Shown here in pieces: positions 48,159 through 54,989 of a stretch of DNA of 64,000 nucleotides. The notes below the pieces were generated by a model. That model saw nothing but the letters and a program-made list of their open reading frames with translations. It was not told the DNA's origin and searched no databases. A program made the position numbers and the translations under genes. The first letter of the stretch is position 1; each line of letters begins with the position of its first letter. Origin of the DNA: a virus; the IMG/VR virus record IMGVR_UViG_3300050120_000213, positions 35,511-99,510 of that record, one strand, 5' to 3'.

Positions 48159-48416
48159 TCAGTTAGAATTCGCTTGCAAGTGGGAATGGTGTTGTACGTT
48201 GAGGCGTTCTTCGCATACCGCACAGTAATACCACGACCAGCCGATGCCGTTGTCGTGATAGGCACCGGTAATGTGACCCAATTGAGCGCAATGCTCGCGC
48301 AATTTCATGCGTTCTTCCCGCTGTTGAGCGTCAAAATCGACCATCAGGCGCTGGATTTCGGCACGGCGTTCCTTGGTCATGGCGGCCAAACGCTTGCGGA
48401 TTTCTTTATGAGTCAT
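48159..48416 (-). CDS. Hypothetical zinc-site protein, 85 aa
   Basis: MTHKEIRKRLAAMTKERRAE forms a long charged helix. A C-terminal part follows with CAQLGHITGAYHDNGIGWSW and YYCAVCEERL, which could bind zinc. GGAGTGGGT precedes the ATG. Confidence 0.55.
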   Translation of the reverse strand: MTHKEIRKRLAAMTKERRAEIQRLMVDFDAQQREERMKLREHCAQLGHITGAYHDNGIGWSWYYCAVCEERLNVQHHSHLQANSN

Positions 48417-48428
48417 ACCCACTCCATT

Positions 48429-48443
48429 TTGCAATTGATTGCA
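48429..48443 (-). repeat. Dyad repeat copy 20 (TG centre)
   Basis: TTGCAATTGATTGCA, 1 bp after the stop of the homing endonuclease gene. Confidence 0.9.
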
Positions 48444-48444
48444 G

Positions 48445-49059
48445 TCACTTGGTAGTCAGTGCCCGTTCTATTGTCCAACCCCGGCGCAGTCGGTCGTAAA
48501 TCTGACCTCTGCGCAACCCTAGTTCATCTTCCCATTGCACTTGTGTCTGTGTCTTGTTGGCATAAGCGATTAGCTTATTTGAGCGCCTATTGTTAGCTTG
48601 TTCGACTTTGGTGGCCCAACGCCAATTTCCAGGCTCGTAGTTCCCGTCATTATTGGGGTAGCGGTCTAACGTCATGCCATCCGGTGGCAAGCCCACATCG
48701 GCAAAAAAGTCCTCAAACACCAACCAGCGGTCGCAAACCGTAATCCCACGCCCTCCATAACTGGGGTATGCCTTGCACTTCTTGTCATTACAGCGCTGCA
48801 ACATGCTTAGCCAGATATTATGAATCGGCGTGTGGGACAGGCCGTGACGCTTACTGGCTTGGGAAGCCCGTTCTTTTTGCAGGCAACCGCACGATTGTGT
48901 TTTGCCCAATCGGAGTAATTGAGCACGTACTAAAACCTGATTCCCACACTCACAATTGCACCAATAGTGCAGAACCTCTTTTTTAAGCTCGGTGCATTCA
49001 GTTGCAACGAGTCGCCCAAATACTTTCAGTGCTAAATCAATCCGGTTTACCGCAGTCAT
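48445..49059 (-). CDS. HNH-type homing endonuclease, 204 aa
   Basis: The protein has TQSCGCLQKERASQASKRHG, then PIHNIWLSMLQRCNDKKCKA, YPSYGGRGITVCDRW, and MTLDRYPNNDGNYEPGNWRW followed by ATKVEQANNRRSNK. This is the well-known phage HNH/AP2-linked family in which LDR-x-x-x-DGNYEPGN is the conserved core. The C-terminus (DELGLRRGQIYDRLRRGWTI) is a DNA-binding repeat. It lies right after terL and has its own promoter and GGGAGG ribosome site, as an inserted homing gene would. Confidence 0.85.
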   Translation of the reverse strand: MTAVNRIDLALKVFGRLVATECTELKKEVLHYWCNCECGNQVLVRAQLLRLGKTQSCGCLQKERASQASKRHGLSHTPIHNIWLSMLQRCNDKKCKAYPSYGGRGITVCDRWLVFEDFFADVGLPPDGMTLDRYPNNDGNYEPGNWRWATKVEQANNRRSNKLIAYANKTQTQVQWEDELGLRRGQIYDRLRRGWTIERALTTK

Positions 49060-49078
49060 TATGCCCTCCCAAAAGTGC

Positions 49079-49107
49079 ATCTTACCACTTTTGGCAGATT
49101 GAGTCAA
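49079..49107 (-). promoter_or_regulatory. Sigma70-type promoter
   Basis: TTGACT (49102-49107), 17-bp spacer, TAAGAT (49079-49084) on the minus strand, in the gap between terL and the homing endonuclease. Confidence 0.6.
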
Positions 49108-49135
49108 ACGTATTGAGTTTATGGTACTACCCGTG

Positions 49136-50470
49136 CTATGATAGTAAATCCTCACCAATACCCAATAAAACTGCTGGCCCATAAACGAAACAGTCTAACA
49201 AATCGTCACTGCGTTTGTAGGCGTCTTTATCACTAATAAAGAACTTACTGATTTGATCTAGCAAATGGTTTTTCTCATTGCCCTTGTAGTTCTTGGTGCG
49301 ATTAAAGGCCACTTCGTGAATTTTGATCAGTTCTTGGTGGTAATGACTACTGATGCCCAAGGCGCGGCCATCTTTACCTTTGTCGGTAATGTTGCCCGGG
49401 ATGCCCGCCGCTTGATAGCCCTTGACCAAAGATTGCTGAATCAGGATCGTGCCACTCATCTTGTCTTCGATAAATGCCCCCGCACTGCCATAGCGGGCTT
49501 GGCACCGTTTCGCCAACTCATTCAGATTCGCAAACACGGTGGGGAGCCAATCTATTAACAGATTGCCGGTGATCTGTAATATATCCCAGTCCAACAAGGT
49601 AATCGGTGCACCCAGCCCATACTTGTTGAAGGCCCAATACACCACAGCGGTGCCATCATTTTCCTGGCCGTCTTTTACAGCGGTATCAATAGTGGCACAG
49701 ACGTACTCGACGTGTTGGGGGTAGGCTACTGGTTTCTTATTCACCAGCATCTTTTCCACGTCAAAAAACGCATCGCCGCCCCAACTGACGAATTCAGCCA
49801 AGAACTCCTGTTGATAGACCAGGGGTGGCTTGGTGTCTTTAACCTTTTGAAATTCTAAGCGCCGCCGTATCAGGTAATCGACTTCGGGTTCTCCAGCACG
49901 ACGTAATGGAATCAACGGATTCTGATAGGTCGGGGCGTGGAACATCGTAAAGCCCTGTTTATTCCCGGGCTGGCACACCTGATAAAAGAAATTCTCATCA
50001 TTAACGCCATTGGGGGTGCTCATCACCAAAGCACTACCGCCAGTATCAAAGATGGTTGGGTAGATAGCTTTATCCCACTGGTCCATCATGGTGGCGTTCT
50101 TGGTGAAGGCCGCCTCATCAATCACCACCAGATCGTATTTTCTTGAGCGTCCCGCCTGTTCGTTCTCTAACGTCCAATAATCGATACGGGCGTTAGTAAC
50201 GAAGCGTTGCACCCATTCGCCCTTACTGGAAGATTTCTTAATCGGTAGCAGCAAGTTTTCCAGTTCGTTATACATTTCGGTCTGGATCTTGTAGTTAGGC
50301 ACGAATACACCCACGTTTTTGCCCCGGCATACCGCATCGCCAACAATGATCTTCGCCATGTCGGTCTTGCCCCAGCGTCGGCCACAGCACAACGCAAAGA
50401 AGCGCGTCCGAGCGCGCAACGCCATCTGCTGCCCGGGATGCAGCGTGGGTAACTTCACCTTCATCGACAT
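49136..50470 (-). CDS. terL: Terminase large subunit
   Basis: The 444-residue protein has the terminase ATPase: Walker A CGRRWGKT at about residues 29-36, Walker B LVVIDEAAF at about 112-120, and a coupling motif ALVMSTPNG. The nuclease domain has CATIDTAVKDGQENDGTAVV (first acidic site), AFIEDKMSG and later RSDDLLDCFVYG (further acidic sites). It pumps DNA into the head and cuts concatemers. The ATG overlaps the terS stop. Confidence 0.9.
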   Translation of the reverse strand: MSMKVKLPTLHPGQQMALRARTRFFALCCGRRWGKTDMAKIIVGDAVCRGKNVGVFVPNYKIQTEMYNELENLLLPIKKSSSKGEWVQRFVTNARIDYWTLENEQAGRSRKYDLVVIDEAAFTKNATMMDQWDKAIYPTIFDTGGSALVMSTPNGVNDENFFYQVCQPGNKQGFTMFHAPTYQNPLIPLRRAGEPEVDYLIRRRLEFQKVKDTKPPLVYQQEFLAEFVSWGGDAFFDVEKMLVNKKPVAYPQHVEYVCATIDTAVKDGQENDGTAVVYWAFNKYGLGAPITLLDWDILQITGNLLIDWLPTVFANLNELAKRCQARYGSAGAFIEDKMSGTILIQQSLVKGYQAAGIPGNITDKGKDGRALGISSHYHQELIKIHEVAFNRTKNYKGNEKNHLLDQISKFFISDKDAYKRSDDLLDCFVYGPAVLLGIGEDLLS

Positions 50471-51465
50471 TAGGCTAAATCTCCCACATTCCCCACCAAC
50501 CCACCGCTCACATCGCTTCCTGACCCACCCGTGACTTCTTCCGACCCACTTGCTTGTGCTAGCGACTGCGACGATAGCGGCTGACTAGTAGGTGACTGTC
50601 CCGGAACAAGGTACTGTTTCTGTTCGGCGTTATAGCGCCGTTGTTCTTCTAGGTTGCTTGCTTTAACTTCAGCACTCAAAGTATCTGGCAATGGCGTATC
50701 CGGTAATCCCCCCTCTATGACTACATGTACTGTTCCACTCTCAGCTACTGGATGTGCTTCATTTCCATAGGTATGTGGCAATATTTTAGACATTAGGAAT
50801 TTTCTTGTTTCTATCTGTAGTCGTGATCGTGCTGCGCCATCAATTACTTGTATCTCGACGCTGCCATCTGATTTGTGGATCGTATTAGCGATCATGCGCG
50901 GCTTATCAGAGAGTTCGATAATTTCTTCTGCCCATACTTCTGGGCGTAATTGCATAGCGAGGGTGTAGCGTTCTTTTAATGAAGGGTTTTCTTGTAACCA
51001 ACAAAAGAAGCGGCCCGCAAATGGCATATGAGGATCTCTACAGATGTGTCTTAGTGGCTCTCCATCTATGATTCTTTCTATGATGAAGTCAGCGACTTCT
51101 GGACAGTAATTCTGACTGCCAACGGCGCGGCCCGCAAATTTATCTCTTGAAATGATGTTTGCCACCACATATTTGCGTTCCCTGGGTCCGAGTGGCTCGC
51201 CGTACCGGTCTTCGATATATTCGATGATTTCTTGAGCGCTGATGCGGCCACGGGCAATGCCTTGTTCGATGGTTTCAGGGATGTGCTTAGCATCGAGCAG
51301 GGCTTGCAATTCTTCGTCTACGCGTTGTCTAGCATCCCAAAATGCTTCACGTTCTTTAGCTCTGATTTGTTCTTTCTTGGTTAGAGTTATAGATCGTGGC
51401 TTAGCCTTATCCCGATTGGTTTTATATTTTAATGTCTTGAGGGGTTTAAGGAATGTGACGGCCAT
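50470..51465 (-). CDS. terS: Terminase small subunit
   Basis: The 331-residue protein lies directly upstream of terL. It has a helix-turn-helix-rich core (VADFIIERIIDGEPLRHICR, WLQENPSLKERYTLAMQLRP, VWAEEIIELSDKPRMI) typical of the phage terminase small subunits that recognise the packaging site. The first 90 residues are an additional charged part and the C-terminus is low complexity. It is long for the family. The ATG lacks a clear ribosome site. Confidence 0.8.
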   Translation of the reverse strand: MAVTFLKPLKTLKYKTNRDKAKPRSITLTKKEQIRAKEREAFWDARQRVDEELQALLDAKHIPETIEQGIARGRISAQEIIEYIEDRYGEPLGPRERKYVVANIISRDKFAGRAVGSQNYCPEVADFIIERIIDGEPLRHICRDPHMPFAGRFFCWLQENPSLKERYTLAMQLRPEVWAEEIIELSDKPRMIANTIHKSDGSVEIQVIDGAARSRLQIETRKFLMSKILPHTYGNEAHPVAESGTVHVVIEGGLPDTPLPDTLSAEVKASNLEEQRRYNAEQKQYLVPGQSPTSQPLSSQSLAQASGSEEVTGGSGSDVSGGLVGNVGDLA

Positions 51466-51497
51466 GGTGGACTGTAGGGTGGACTTCAGAGTTGTTT

Positions 51498-51525
51498 ATT
51501 CTACAGTTTCTTTAGTGGTCAGCAA
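51498..51525 (-). promoter_or_regulatory. Candidate promoter for the terminase genes
   Basis: TTGCTG (51520-51525), 16-bp spacer, TGTAGAAT (-10 51498-51503) on the minus strand. The -35 is weak. Confidence 0.4.
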
Positions 51526-51567
51526 TGACTTTCTTTGGCCGCCATTTTTTTAGGGGGTATAAATGAC

Positions 51568-51595
51568 AAAAGCCCCCGTATTTGGGAGCTTTTTT
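51568..51595 (-). terminator. Bidirectional intrinsic terminator
   Basis: AGCTCCC and GGGGGCT form the stem; T-runs flank it on both strands. It ends the tRNA transcript. Confidence 0.8.
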
Positions 51596-51599
51596 GTGA

Positions 51600-51676
51600 T
51601 GGTGGGCCGGACAGGGATCGAACCTGTGACCTTCGAATTATGAGTTCGCTGCTCTAACCTACTGAGCTACCGGCCT
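51600..51676 (-). tRNA. tRNA with CAT anticodon (Met, or Ile2)
   Basis: The 77-nt gene reads AGGCCGGTAGCTCAGTAGG onward, with D stem GCTC/GAGC, anticodon loop CTCATAA, T stem ACAGG/CCTGT and loop TTCGATC, and an encoded CCA. The anticodon CAT fits elongator Met or the Ile2 type; sequence alone does not settle it. Odd points: position 1 is A opposite C72, and the first anticodon-stem pair is G-A. It lies between a small gene and a terminator, in one short transcript from the promoter at 51916. Confidence 0.85.
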
Positions 51677-51693
51677 ATTTACAAACTTCGTGA

Positions 51694-51879
51694 TTAAACT
51701 CCCAGAAAGTGCCGGTAAACTTCATTTACGGGTTTTCCATCCTTCAACATGACGGAGCATTCATGGCAGCGCTTAATCATGGCATTCTGAAATTCCCAAC
51801 CAGGGTGCGTGCGGTGGAAACAGCCCCGGTCACGACGGTGTTTGGCGGCGGCTACTTGGTATTCAGCGATTGTTTTCAT
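51694..51879 (-). CDS. Hypothetical protein, 61 aa
   Basis: MKTIAEYQVAAAKHRRDRGC... has CFHRTHPGWEFQNAMIKRCH and a CHECS pair that might bind zinc. The stereotyped ATGGAGTCCGAC leader precedes the chosen ATG. It shares a transcript with the CAT tRNA. Confidence 0.55.
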   Translation of the reverse strand: MKTIAEYQVAAAKHRRDRGCFHRTHPGWEFQNAMIKRCHECSVMLKDGKPVNEVYRHFLGV

Positions 51880-51915
51880 GTCGGACTCCATTCCGTGTTG
51901 TGTTTCAGTGATTCA

Positions 51916-51943
51916 AGTATAGCACTTGGCACTGATTTGTCAA
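51916..51943 (-). promoter_or_regulatory. Sigma70-type promoter
   Basis: TTGACA (51938-51943), 16-bp spacer ending TGC, TATACT (51916-51921) on the minus strand; dyad repeat 5 bp upstream. Confidence 0.8.
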
Positions 51944-51948
51944 TTATT

Positions 51949-51964
51949 TTGCAATTGATTGCAA
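51949..51964 (-). repeat. Dyad repeat copy 21 (TG centre)
   Basis: TTGCAATTGATTGCAA, abutting the stop codon (51965-51967) of the broken small ORF. Confidence 0.95.
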
Positions 51965-52094
51965 TTAGTCGTTACAGAAGTCGTTATACCATGCCGCTAA
52001 GTAATCTTCATAACAGCCAGGGTCTCTACCTTTTCCTCGTTGGTGTCTAGCTTTATCATTGAATCAGGGTTGCAGCTATTAAAGTTTTCATCAT
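51965..52094 (-). pseudogene. Possible small gene broken by a frameshift
   Basis: A good start (AAAGGA, ATGATG at 52094) begins MMKTLIAATLIQ and stops after 12 codons. In another frame the sequence continues NDKARHQRGKGRDPGCYEDY then LAAWYNDFCND to a stop at 51965-51967, directly abutted by a dyad repeat as real gene ends here are. A single-base change would join them into a protein of about 43 residues. It could be a disrupted gene or a sequencing error. Confidence 0.35.
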
Positions 52095-52100
52095 GGTCCT

Positions 52101-52116
52101 TTGCACTCAATTGCAA
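52101..52116 (+). repeat. Imperfect dyad repeat (one mismatch)
   Basis: TTGCACTCAATTGCAA, one base different from the consensus, 6 bp after the stop of the 52123 gene. Confidence 0.7.
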
Positions 52117-52122
52117 TTGTAG

Positions 52123-52557
52123 TTATGGGGTTGCTGGTTGCCCCCACCAGGGTAAGGCGCTGAGATCTACGCCCCAGGTATCAGGACGTTCTTCCACCGC
52201 AATCTTACTGAATTGATGGGAGTGACTGTAATTCTTGAACTGATTGTCTAAATTCGGTCGGCCAGCATACAACGCCGACAACACCGGGGATAACAGCCCG
52301 TGCTTCACCAAAAATTGATGGAAGCGTTTGCCGGTCATCGGGCTGGGGTAAGCGATCTTGGTGGTCTTACTCAGCATCCCCAGCGTAATGCCGGTGCTGA
52401 CCGAGTGAAACAGCATATCGACTACCGGGCGTTGATCCATTCGAGGTCGGCCACAATTTCTGGCACTATCGAGTTGATTAAGAATCGGGGCAATGATTTG
52501 ATCCACTGCCTTCCATTCTGCATCAGTCAATGGACTGTATGATGTGTCTTTGCCCAT
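52123..52557 (-). CDS. IS5-type transposase N-terminal-like (DUF4096) protein, 144 aa
   Basis: The sequence LTDAEWKAVDQIIAPILNQL, CGRPRMDQRPVVDMLFHSVS, TGITLGML and then MTGKRFHQFLVKHGLLSPVL follows the DNA-binding N-terminal domain of IS5-family transposases (LTDxxW, GRPRxDxR, tG). There is no DDE catalytic domain; the remainder (ERPDTWGVDLSALPWWGQPA) is short. It therefore looks like a domesticated DNA-binding domain or a remnant. No terminal inverted repeats are seen. Confidence 0.5.
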   Translation of the reverse strand: MGKDTSYSPLTDAEWKAVDQIIAPILNQLDSARNCGRPRMDQRPVVDMLFHSVSTGITLGMLSKTTKIAYPSPMTGKRFHQFLVKHGLLSPVLSALYAGRPNLDNQFKNYSHSHQFSKIAVEERPDTWGVDLSALPWWGQPATP

Positions 52558-52576
52558 GCCCGCCCCCGAACAGATT

Positions 52577-52592
52577 TTGCAACCAATTGTAA
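52577..52592 (+). repeat. Imperfect dyad repeat (two mismatches)
   Basis: TTGCAACCAATTGTAA, 1 bp after the stop of the 52594 gene; two differences from the consensus. Confidence 0.6.
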
Positions 52593-52593
52593 T

Positions 52594-52722
52594 TTATGTC
52601 TTATTGATCGGCTGACCGCTCCGACAAGTAAAACCTTTATTGCCGCGTTCTAACTGACGTTTCAATTTACTGCCAGCCGGGTTGCTCTTACTCGGGGGGT
52701 TTTTCTTCTTCGTTTGCGCCAT
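52594..52722 (-). CDS. Small basic protein, 42 aa
   Basis: MAQTKKKNPPSKSNPAGSKL followed by KRQLERGNKGFTC is strongly basic and likely binds nucleic acid. AAGGAG lies before the chosen ATG at 52722. It overlaps the upstream gene by 35 bp. Confidence 0.5.
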   Translation of the reverse strand: MAQTKKKNPPSKSNPAGSKLKRQLERGNKGFTCRSGQPINKT

Positions 52723-53026
52723 CTTTGACTCCTTCGGGTTGTGGTTCAAGTACTTCGATTTTCTTGCCAGGGGCAACGGTGGGTTGAGGAATAATAGCAC
52801 TCGCCCCTGCGGTAACTGGCCAAGGTAAGGTAGATACAAATCGTGGGGGTGCGCGATAGATCAGTTGCAACCCATTAGGCTTGATGAGAGTACTCATGGA
52901 GTTGTTTACAGGCTTGTCGTACTGGACTTGCAAAAACCCCACAAAAATCCCCGTCACTTTGCCGGTAAATGCCGGTTTCTTACCCGGCAGACTACCGACA
53001 CGATCATTAAGCTCAAACGTTTCCAT
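52688..53026 (-). CDS. Hypothetical SH3-like protein, 112 aa
   Basis: FELNDRVGSLPGKKPAFTGK and VTGIFVGFLQVQYDKP look like a small SH3/KOW-type barrel (ND-x-V...G-x-V.......VQYD). The C-terminus is proline-rich and acidic. Such domains often bind nucleic acid or proteins. Confidence 0.5.
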   Translation of the reverse strand: METFELNDRVGSLPGKKPAFTGKVTGIFVGFLQVQYDKPVNNSMSTLIKPNGLQLIYRAPPRFVSTLPWPVTAGASAIIPQPTVAPGKKIEVLEPQPEGVKDGANEEEKPPE

Positions 53027-53068
53027 GACGCACTCTCAGTGGTATGCACTTAGGCAGTGTAAGCTCTT

Positions 53069-53084
53069 TTGCAATCAATTGCAA
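53069..53084 (+). repeat. Dyad repeat copy 22 (CA centre)
   Basis: TTGCAATCAATTGCAA, 7 bp after the stop of the 53092 gene. Confidence 0.95.
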
Positions 53085-53091
53085 ATTTCAT

Positions 53092-53277
53092 TTATGGCTG
53101 TTCTGCCAGCAATTTGCGTATGTAGTCTTCGTCACGGATGCTGTAGTCCACGGTCCAAACGAGCATTTTGGTGAGGCGGTCGAACATGCCGCCCACTTCG
53201 GTTTGGCCGATGTAAAACTTCAGCGAGCCAGCTTGGCACACGTCTTGCGCCAATTCTTCATAGGTTTTCTTAACCAT
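53092..53277 (-). CDS. Hypothetical protein, 61 aa
   Basis: MVKKTYEELAQDVCQAGSLK... ends DEDYIRKLLAEQP. AAGGGA precedes the ATG. No family is recognised. Confidence 0.5.
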   Translation of the reverse strand: MVKKTYEELAQDVCQAGSLKFYIGQTEVGGMFDRLTKMLVWTVDYSIRDEDYIRKLLAEQP

Positions 53278-53286
53278 GGTGATCCC

Positions 53287-53478
53287 TTAATTGTTGCCCC
53301 AACCCAATTGCTTGGAGATTGCTGGGGTAAAGCCACCAAAATGCGACCAGAGCCGGTTCTTGGCGTAGTTGCCCACTTCCCCTTGCCAAAAGGTATCACC
53401 AATCGATGAGAAGCGCCAGAGGCGGCACAGTTCTAAGTGGGATAGCGCATCGATTCCGGCTTTCTGTTCGTCAGTCAT
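53287..53478 (-). CDS. Hypothetical protein, 63 aa
   Basis: MTDEQKAGIDALSHLELCRL... is tryptophan-rich in the middle (WRFSSIGDTFWQGEVGNYAK). It overlaps the XRE gene by 8 bp. Confidence 0.5.
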   Translation of the reverse strand: MTDEQKAGIDALSHLELCRLWRFSSIGDTFWQGEVGNYAKNRLWSHFGGFTPAISKQLGWGNN

Positions 53479-53704
53479 CACTTGCCACCTTCTTTATTAG
53501 CCAGTCATTAACAAATTGAATGCCCGCACCCTCAAGCGCTTCACGAATGGCTTTCGCGTTATTTGCCATAGGCAGGCGAGCGTGGCGCTCAAAATCTGCC
53601 ACGGTAGAAATAGCCACTTGGGCATTCTTAGCCAAATCTTTTTGGGTCCAACCCAATAGCGCCCGAGCGGCTTTTACTTGTTCTGGCGAAAGGCTTTTAC
53701 TCAT
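53471..53704 (-). CDS. XRE-type helix-turn-helix regulator, 77 aa
   Basis: The sequence LSPEQVKAARALLGWTQKDL, AKNAQVAISTVADFERHAR and AIREALEGAGIQFV is the standard HTH_3/XRE domain, with the recognition helix in AISTVADFE. Small phage XRE proteins repress early promoters or act as antitoxins. The 16-bp dyad would suit a dimeric XRE protein, but no evidence links them. It is in a run of overlapping small genes. Confidence 0.8.
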   Translation of the reverse strand: MSKSLSPEQVKAARALLGWTQKDLAKNAQVAISTVADFERHARLPMANNAKAIREALEGAGIQFVNDWLIKKVASDD

Positions 53705-53868
53705 GGCAATTTTTTCAGGTGATCCAGCAGCTTTTGCTTGGAGAGTTCCACTCTCTCATGCAGTATCTGCCAAGTGCGCTCGTCTTGTGGGCAATTGCGC
53801 AGGTTTACCTTATCGTCTACCAGTGTATCGATCAGCGCTAATAGCAACTGGGACTGTTGATCGGTCAT
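53701..53868 (-). CDS. Hypothetical helical protein, 55 aa
   Basis: MTDQQSQLLLALIDTLVDDK continues with VNLRNCPQDERTWQILHERV and a basic end. It overlaps both the XRE gene and the 53865 gene by 4 bp. The tight coupling to the regulator may be meaningful. Confidence 0.5.
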   Translation of the reverse strand: MTDQQSQLLLALIDTLVDDKVNLRNCPQDERTWQILHERVELSKQKLLDHLKKLP

Positions 53869-54029
53869 TGTACTTCCTTCAAGCGGGCAATCAAATTGCG
53901 GCGTGCTTGATCAGCTTCCTGCTTAGCCCGAAGCCAGTCCCCCTGGTGTTCGCAGTTCTTCATATCCGACCTAGCGCGACATAGCGCATCTACAAATACC
54001 ATTACTGATTGGATATCGTCATCGCTCAT
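53865..54029 (-). CDS. Hypothetical helical protein, 54 aa
   Basis: MSDDDIQSVMVFVDALCRAR then SDMKNCEHQGDWLRAKQEAD: an all-helical charged protein. ATGA overlaps both sides. No function is recognised. Confidence 0.5.
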   Translation of the reverse strand: MSDDDIQSVMVFVDALCRARSDMKNCEHQGDWLRAKQEADQARRNLIARLKEVQ

Positions 54030-54346
54030 CCTAACCCCCGTATAAAGCTTTTATGGGCGTCCCAGTCACAGGTTTCAGGATCTAGGCCCGGGATGTGGGG
54101 CTTGGCCGCATTCTTAATGGTGTCCATCCCAGGCAAGGTAATCTGGGCCTTGTCTTCGGGGTAGGCATACTGGAGTTGGCTATAAGCCACTCTCCACTCA
54201 CCATTCGGGCCGCCACCGCGTACGCCGTCATCACGAATGATGAAAACACGTCTGCCAGCCGCGCTGAGATCTATCGATACGATAACCCCAGTCCACTCCA
54301 TGTCTGGTCTGGTTACGTGATCCCCCACCACAAATTGTTCGTTCAT
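54026..54346 (-). CDS. Hypothetical protein, 106 aa
   Basis: MNEQFVVGDHVTRPDMEWTG... has an SH3-like start (VGDHVTRPDMEWTGVIVSID) and a C-terminus ending HKSFIRGLG. TAGGAG precedes the chosen ATG. The tRNA-like gene lies just upstream. Confidence 0.55.
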   Translation of the reverse strand: MNEQFVVGDHVTRPDMEWTGVIVSIDLSAAGRRVFIIRDDGVRGGGPNGEWRVAYSQLQYAYPEDKAQITLPGMDTIKNAAKPHIPGLDPETCDWDAHKSFIRGLG

Positions 54347-54360
54347 TTCCACTCCTAGGG

Positions 54361-54433
54361 TGCGGGGAGTGGGACTCGAACCCACAAATCTTGGAAGCTA
54401 TCCAAGGCGTTTACCAATTTCACCATCCCCTGC
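54361..54433 (-). tRNA. tRNA-like gene, anticodon uncertain (AGC by geometry)
   Basis: The 73-nt gene has acceptor GCAGGGG/TCCCCGC (one mismatch, one wobble), a D arm with AATTGGTAAA as in Leu-type tRNAs, anticodon stem CTTGG/CCAAG with loop ATAGCTT, and T arm GTGGG-TTCGAGT-CCCAC. If T33 is the second loop base, the anticodon is AGC (Ala), but base 37 would then be T, which is unusual. CCA is not encoded (the next bases are CCC). It might be a decayed or atypical tRNA. Confidence 0.65.
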
Positions 54434-54478
54434 CACGATTACTCAACTTCAACCACTCAGTCACCTGCACGTATGCAA

Positions 54479-54494
54479 TGTTTCACGTGAAACA
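54479..54494. other. Perfect bacterial parS (ParB-binding) site
   Basis: TGTTTCACGTGAAACA is a perfect 16-bp palindrome identical to the conserved chromosomal parS sequence that ParB clamps load on in most bacteria. A 16-mer match by chance in 64 kb is about 1.5 in 100000. It lies 1 bp after the stop of the 54496 gene, the same slot favoured by the dyad repeats. No second copy and no ParB gene are seen in the window. Confidence 0.9.
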
Positions 54495-54495
54495 A

Positions 54496-54864
54496 CTACC
54501 TTTGTTTCAGCGGTAGCCCCGCCTCCGCCAACACATCACGCGCCAGCACCATCAAGGCGTAGATATGCGTTTCGCCAGGGTCTGCACTGGCAATTGATTG
54601 CAGTGCCGCGATCATCTTCGGCATCGCTACAATACGCCGCGCCAACTCCACGCCGGGAACATAAGGGGGATCGGTTTCTGTGTCATCTTCGAAATGAATT
54701 ACGACCTTGGCAATGTTGCCATGCCGATCTGTGGCATTAATCGTCTGCCAGTTGTCTTCGATATCGCCCAGTTCTAAATCATCCAACATGGACAACACTT
54801 GGGCACGATGGTGCTCTTTCCACTTTTTGTCTGAAGCTTCCGTCAATTCGCGGGCAGTACTCAT
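54496..54864 (-). CDS. Hypothetical protein, 122 aa
   Basis: MSTARELTEASDKKWKEHHR... is acidic in the middle (DLELGDIEDNWQTINATDRH) and helical at the end. The C-terminal AALQSIASADPG contains an imperfect dyad repeat. The chosen ATG gives the shortest sensible protein; 59 upstream in-frame codons overlap other genes. Confidence 0.55.
   Translation of the reverse strand: MSTARELTEASDKKWKEHHRAQVLSMLDDLELGDIEDNWQTINATDRHGNIAKVVIHFEDDTETDPPYVPGVELARRIVAMPKMIAALQSIASADPGETHIYALMVLARDVLAEAGLPLKQR
54588..54603 (-). repeat. Imperfect dyad repeat (13-bp core intact), intragenic
   Basis: TGGCAATTGATTGCAG keeps GCAATTGATTGCA and loses the outer bases; read as LQSIA in the 54496 gene. Confidence 0.65.
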
Positions 54865-54875
54865 TGCCGTGGTCC

Positions 54876-54989
54876 TTAATGTCTGTAGGTGGCGTAAAGC
54901 AGGCACCCAGCCAGGATACCGCCCAACAGCAGACCGATCAGACAAGCCTGCATGTACTCCTTCGGAGTGGGTTTTTGGGGGTGGTTCAT
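54876..54989 (-). CDS. Tiny membrane protein, 37 aa
   Basis: MNHPQKPTPKEYMQACLIGL then LLGGILAGCLLYATYRH: one membrane segment with a lipobox-like ILAGC. The ATG overlaps the upstream stop region. It is one of the small early membrane peptides. Confidence 0.5.
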   Translation of the reverse strand: MNHPQKPTPKEYMQACLIGLLLGGILAGCLLYATYRH

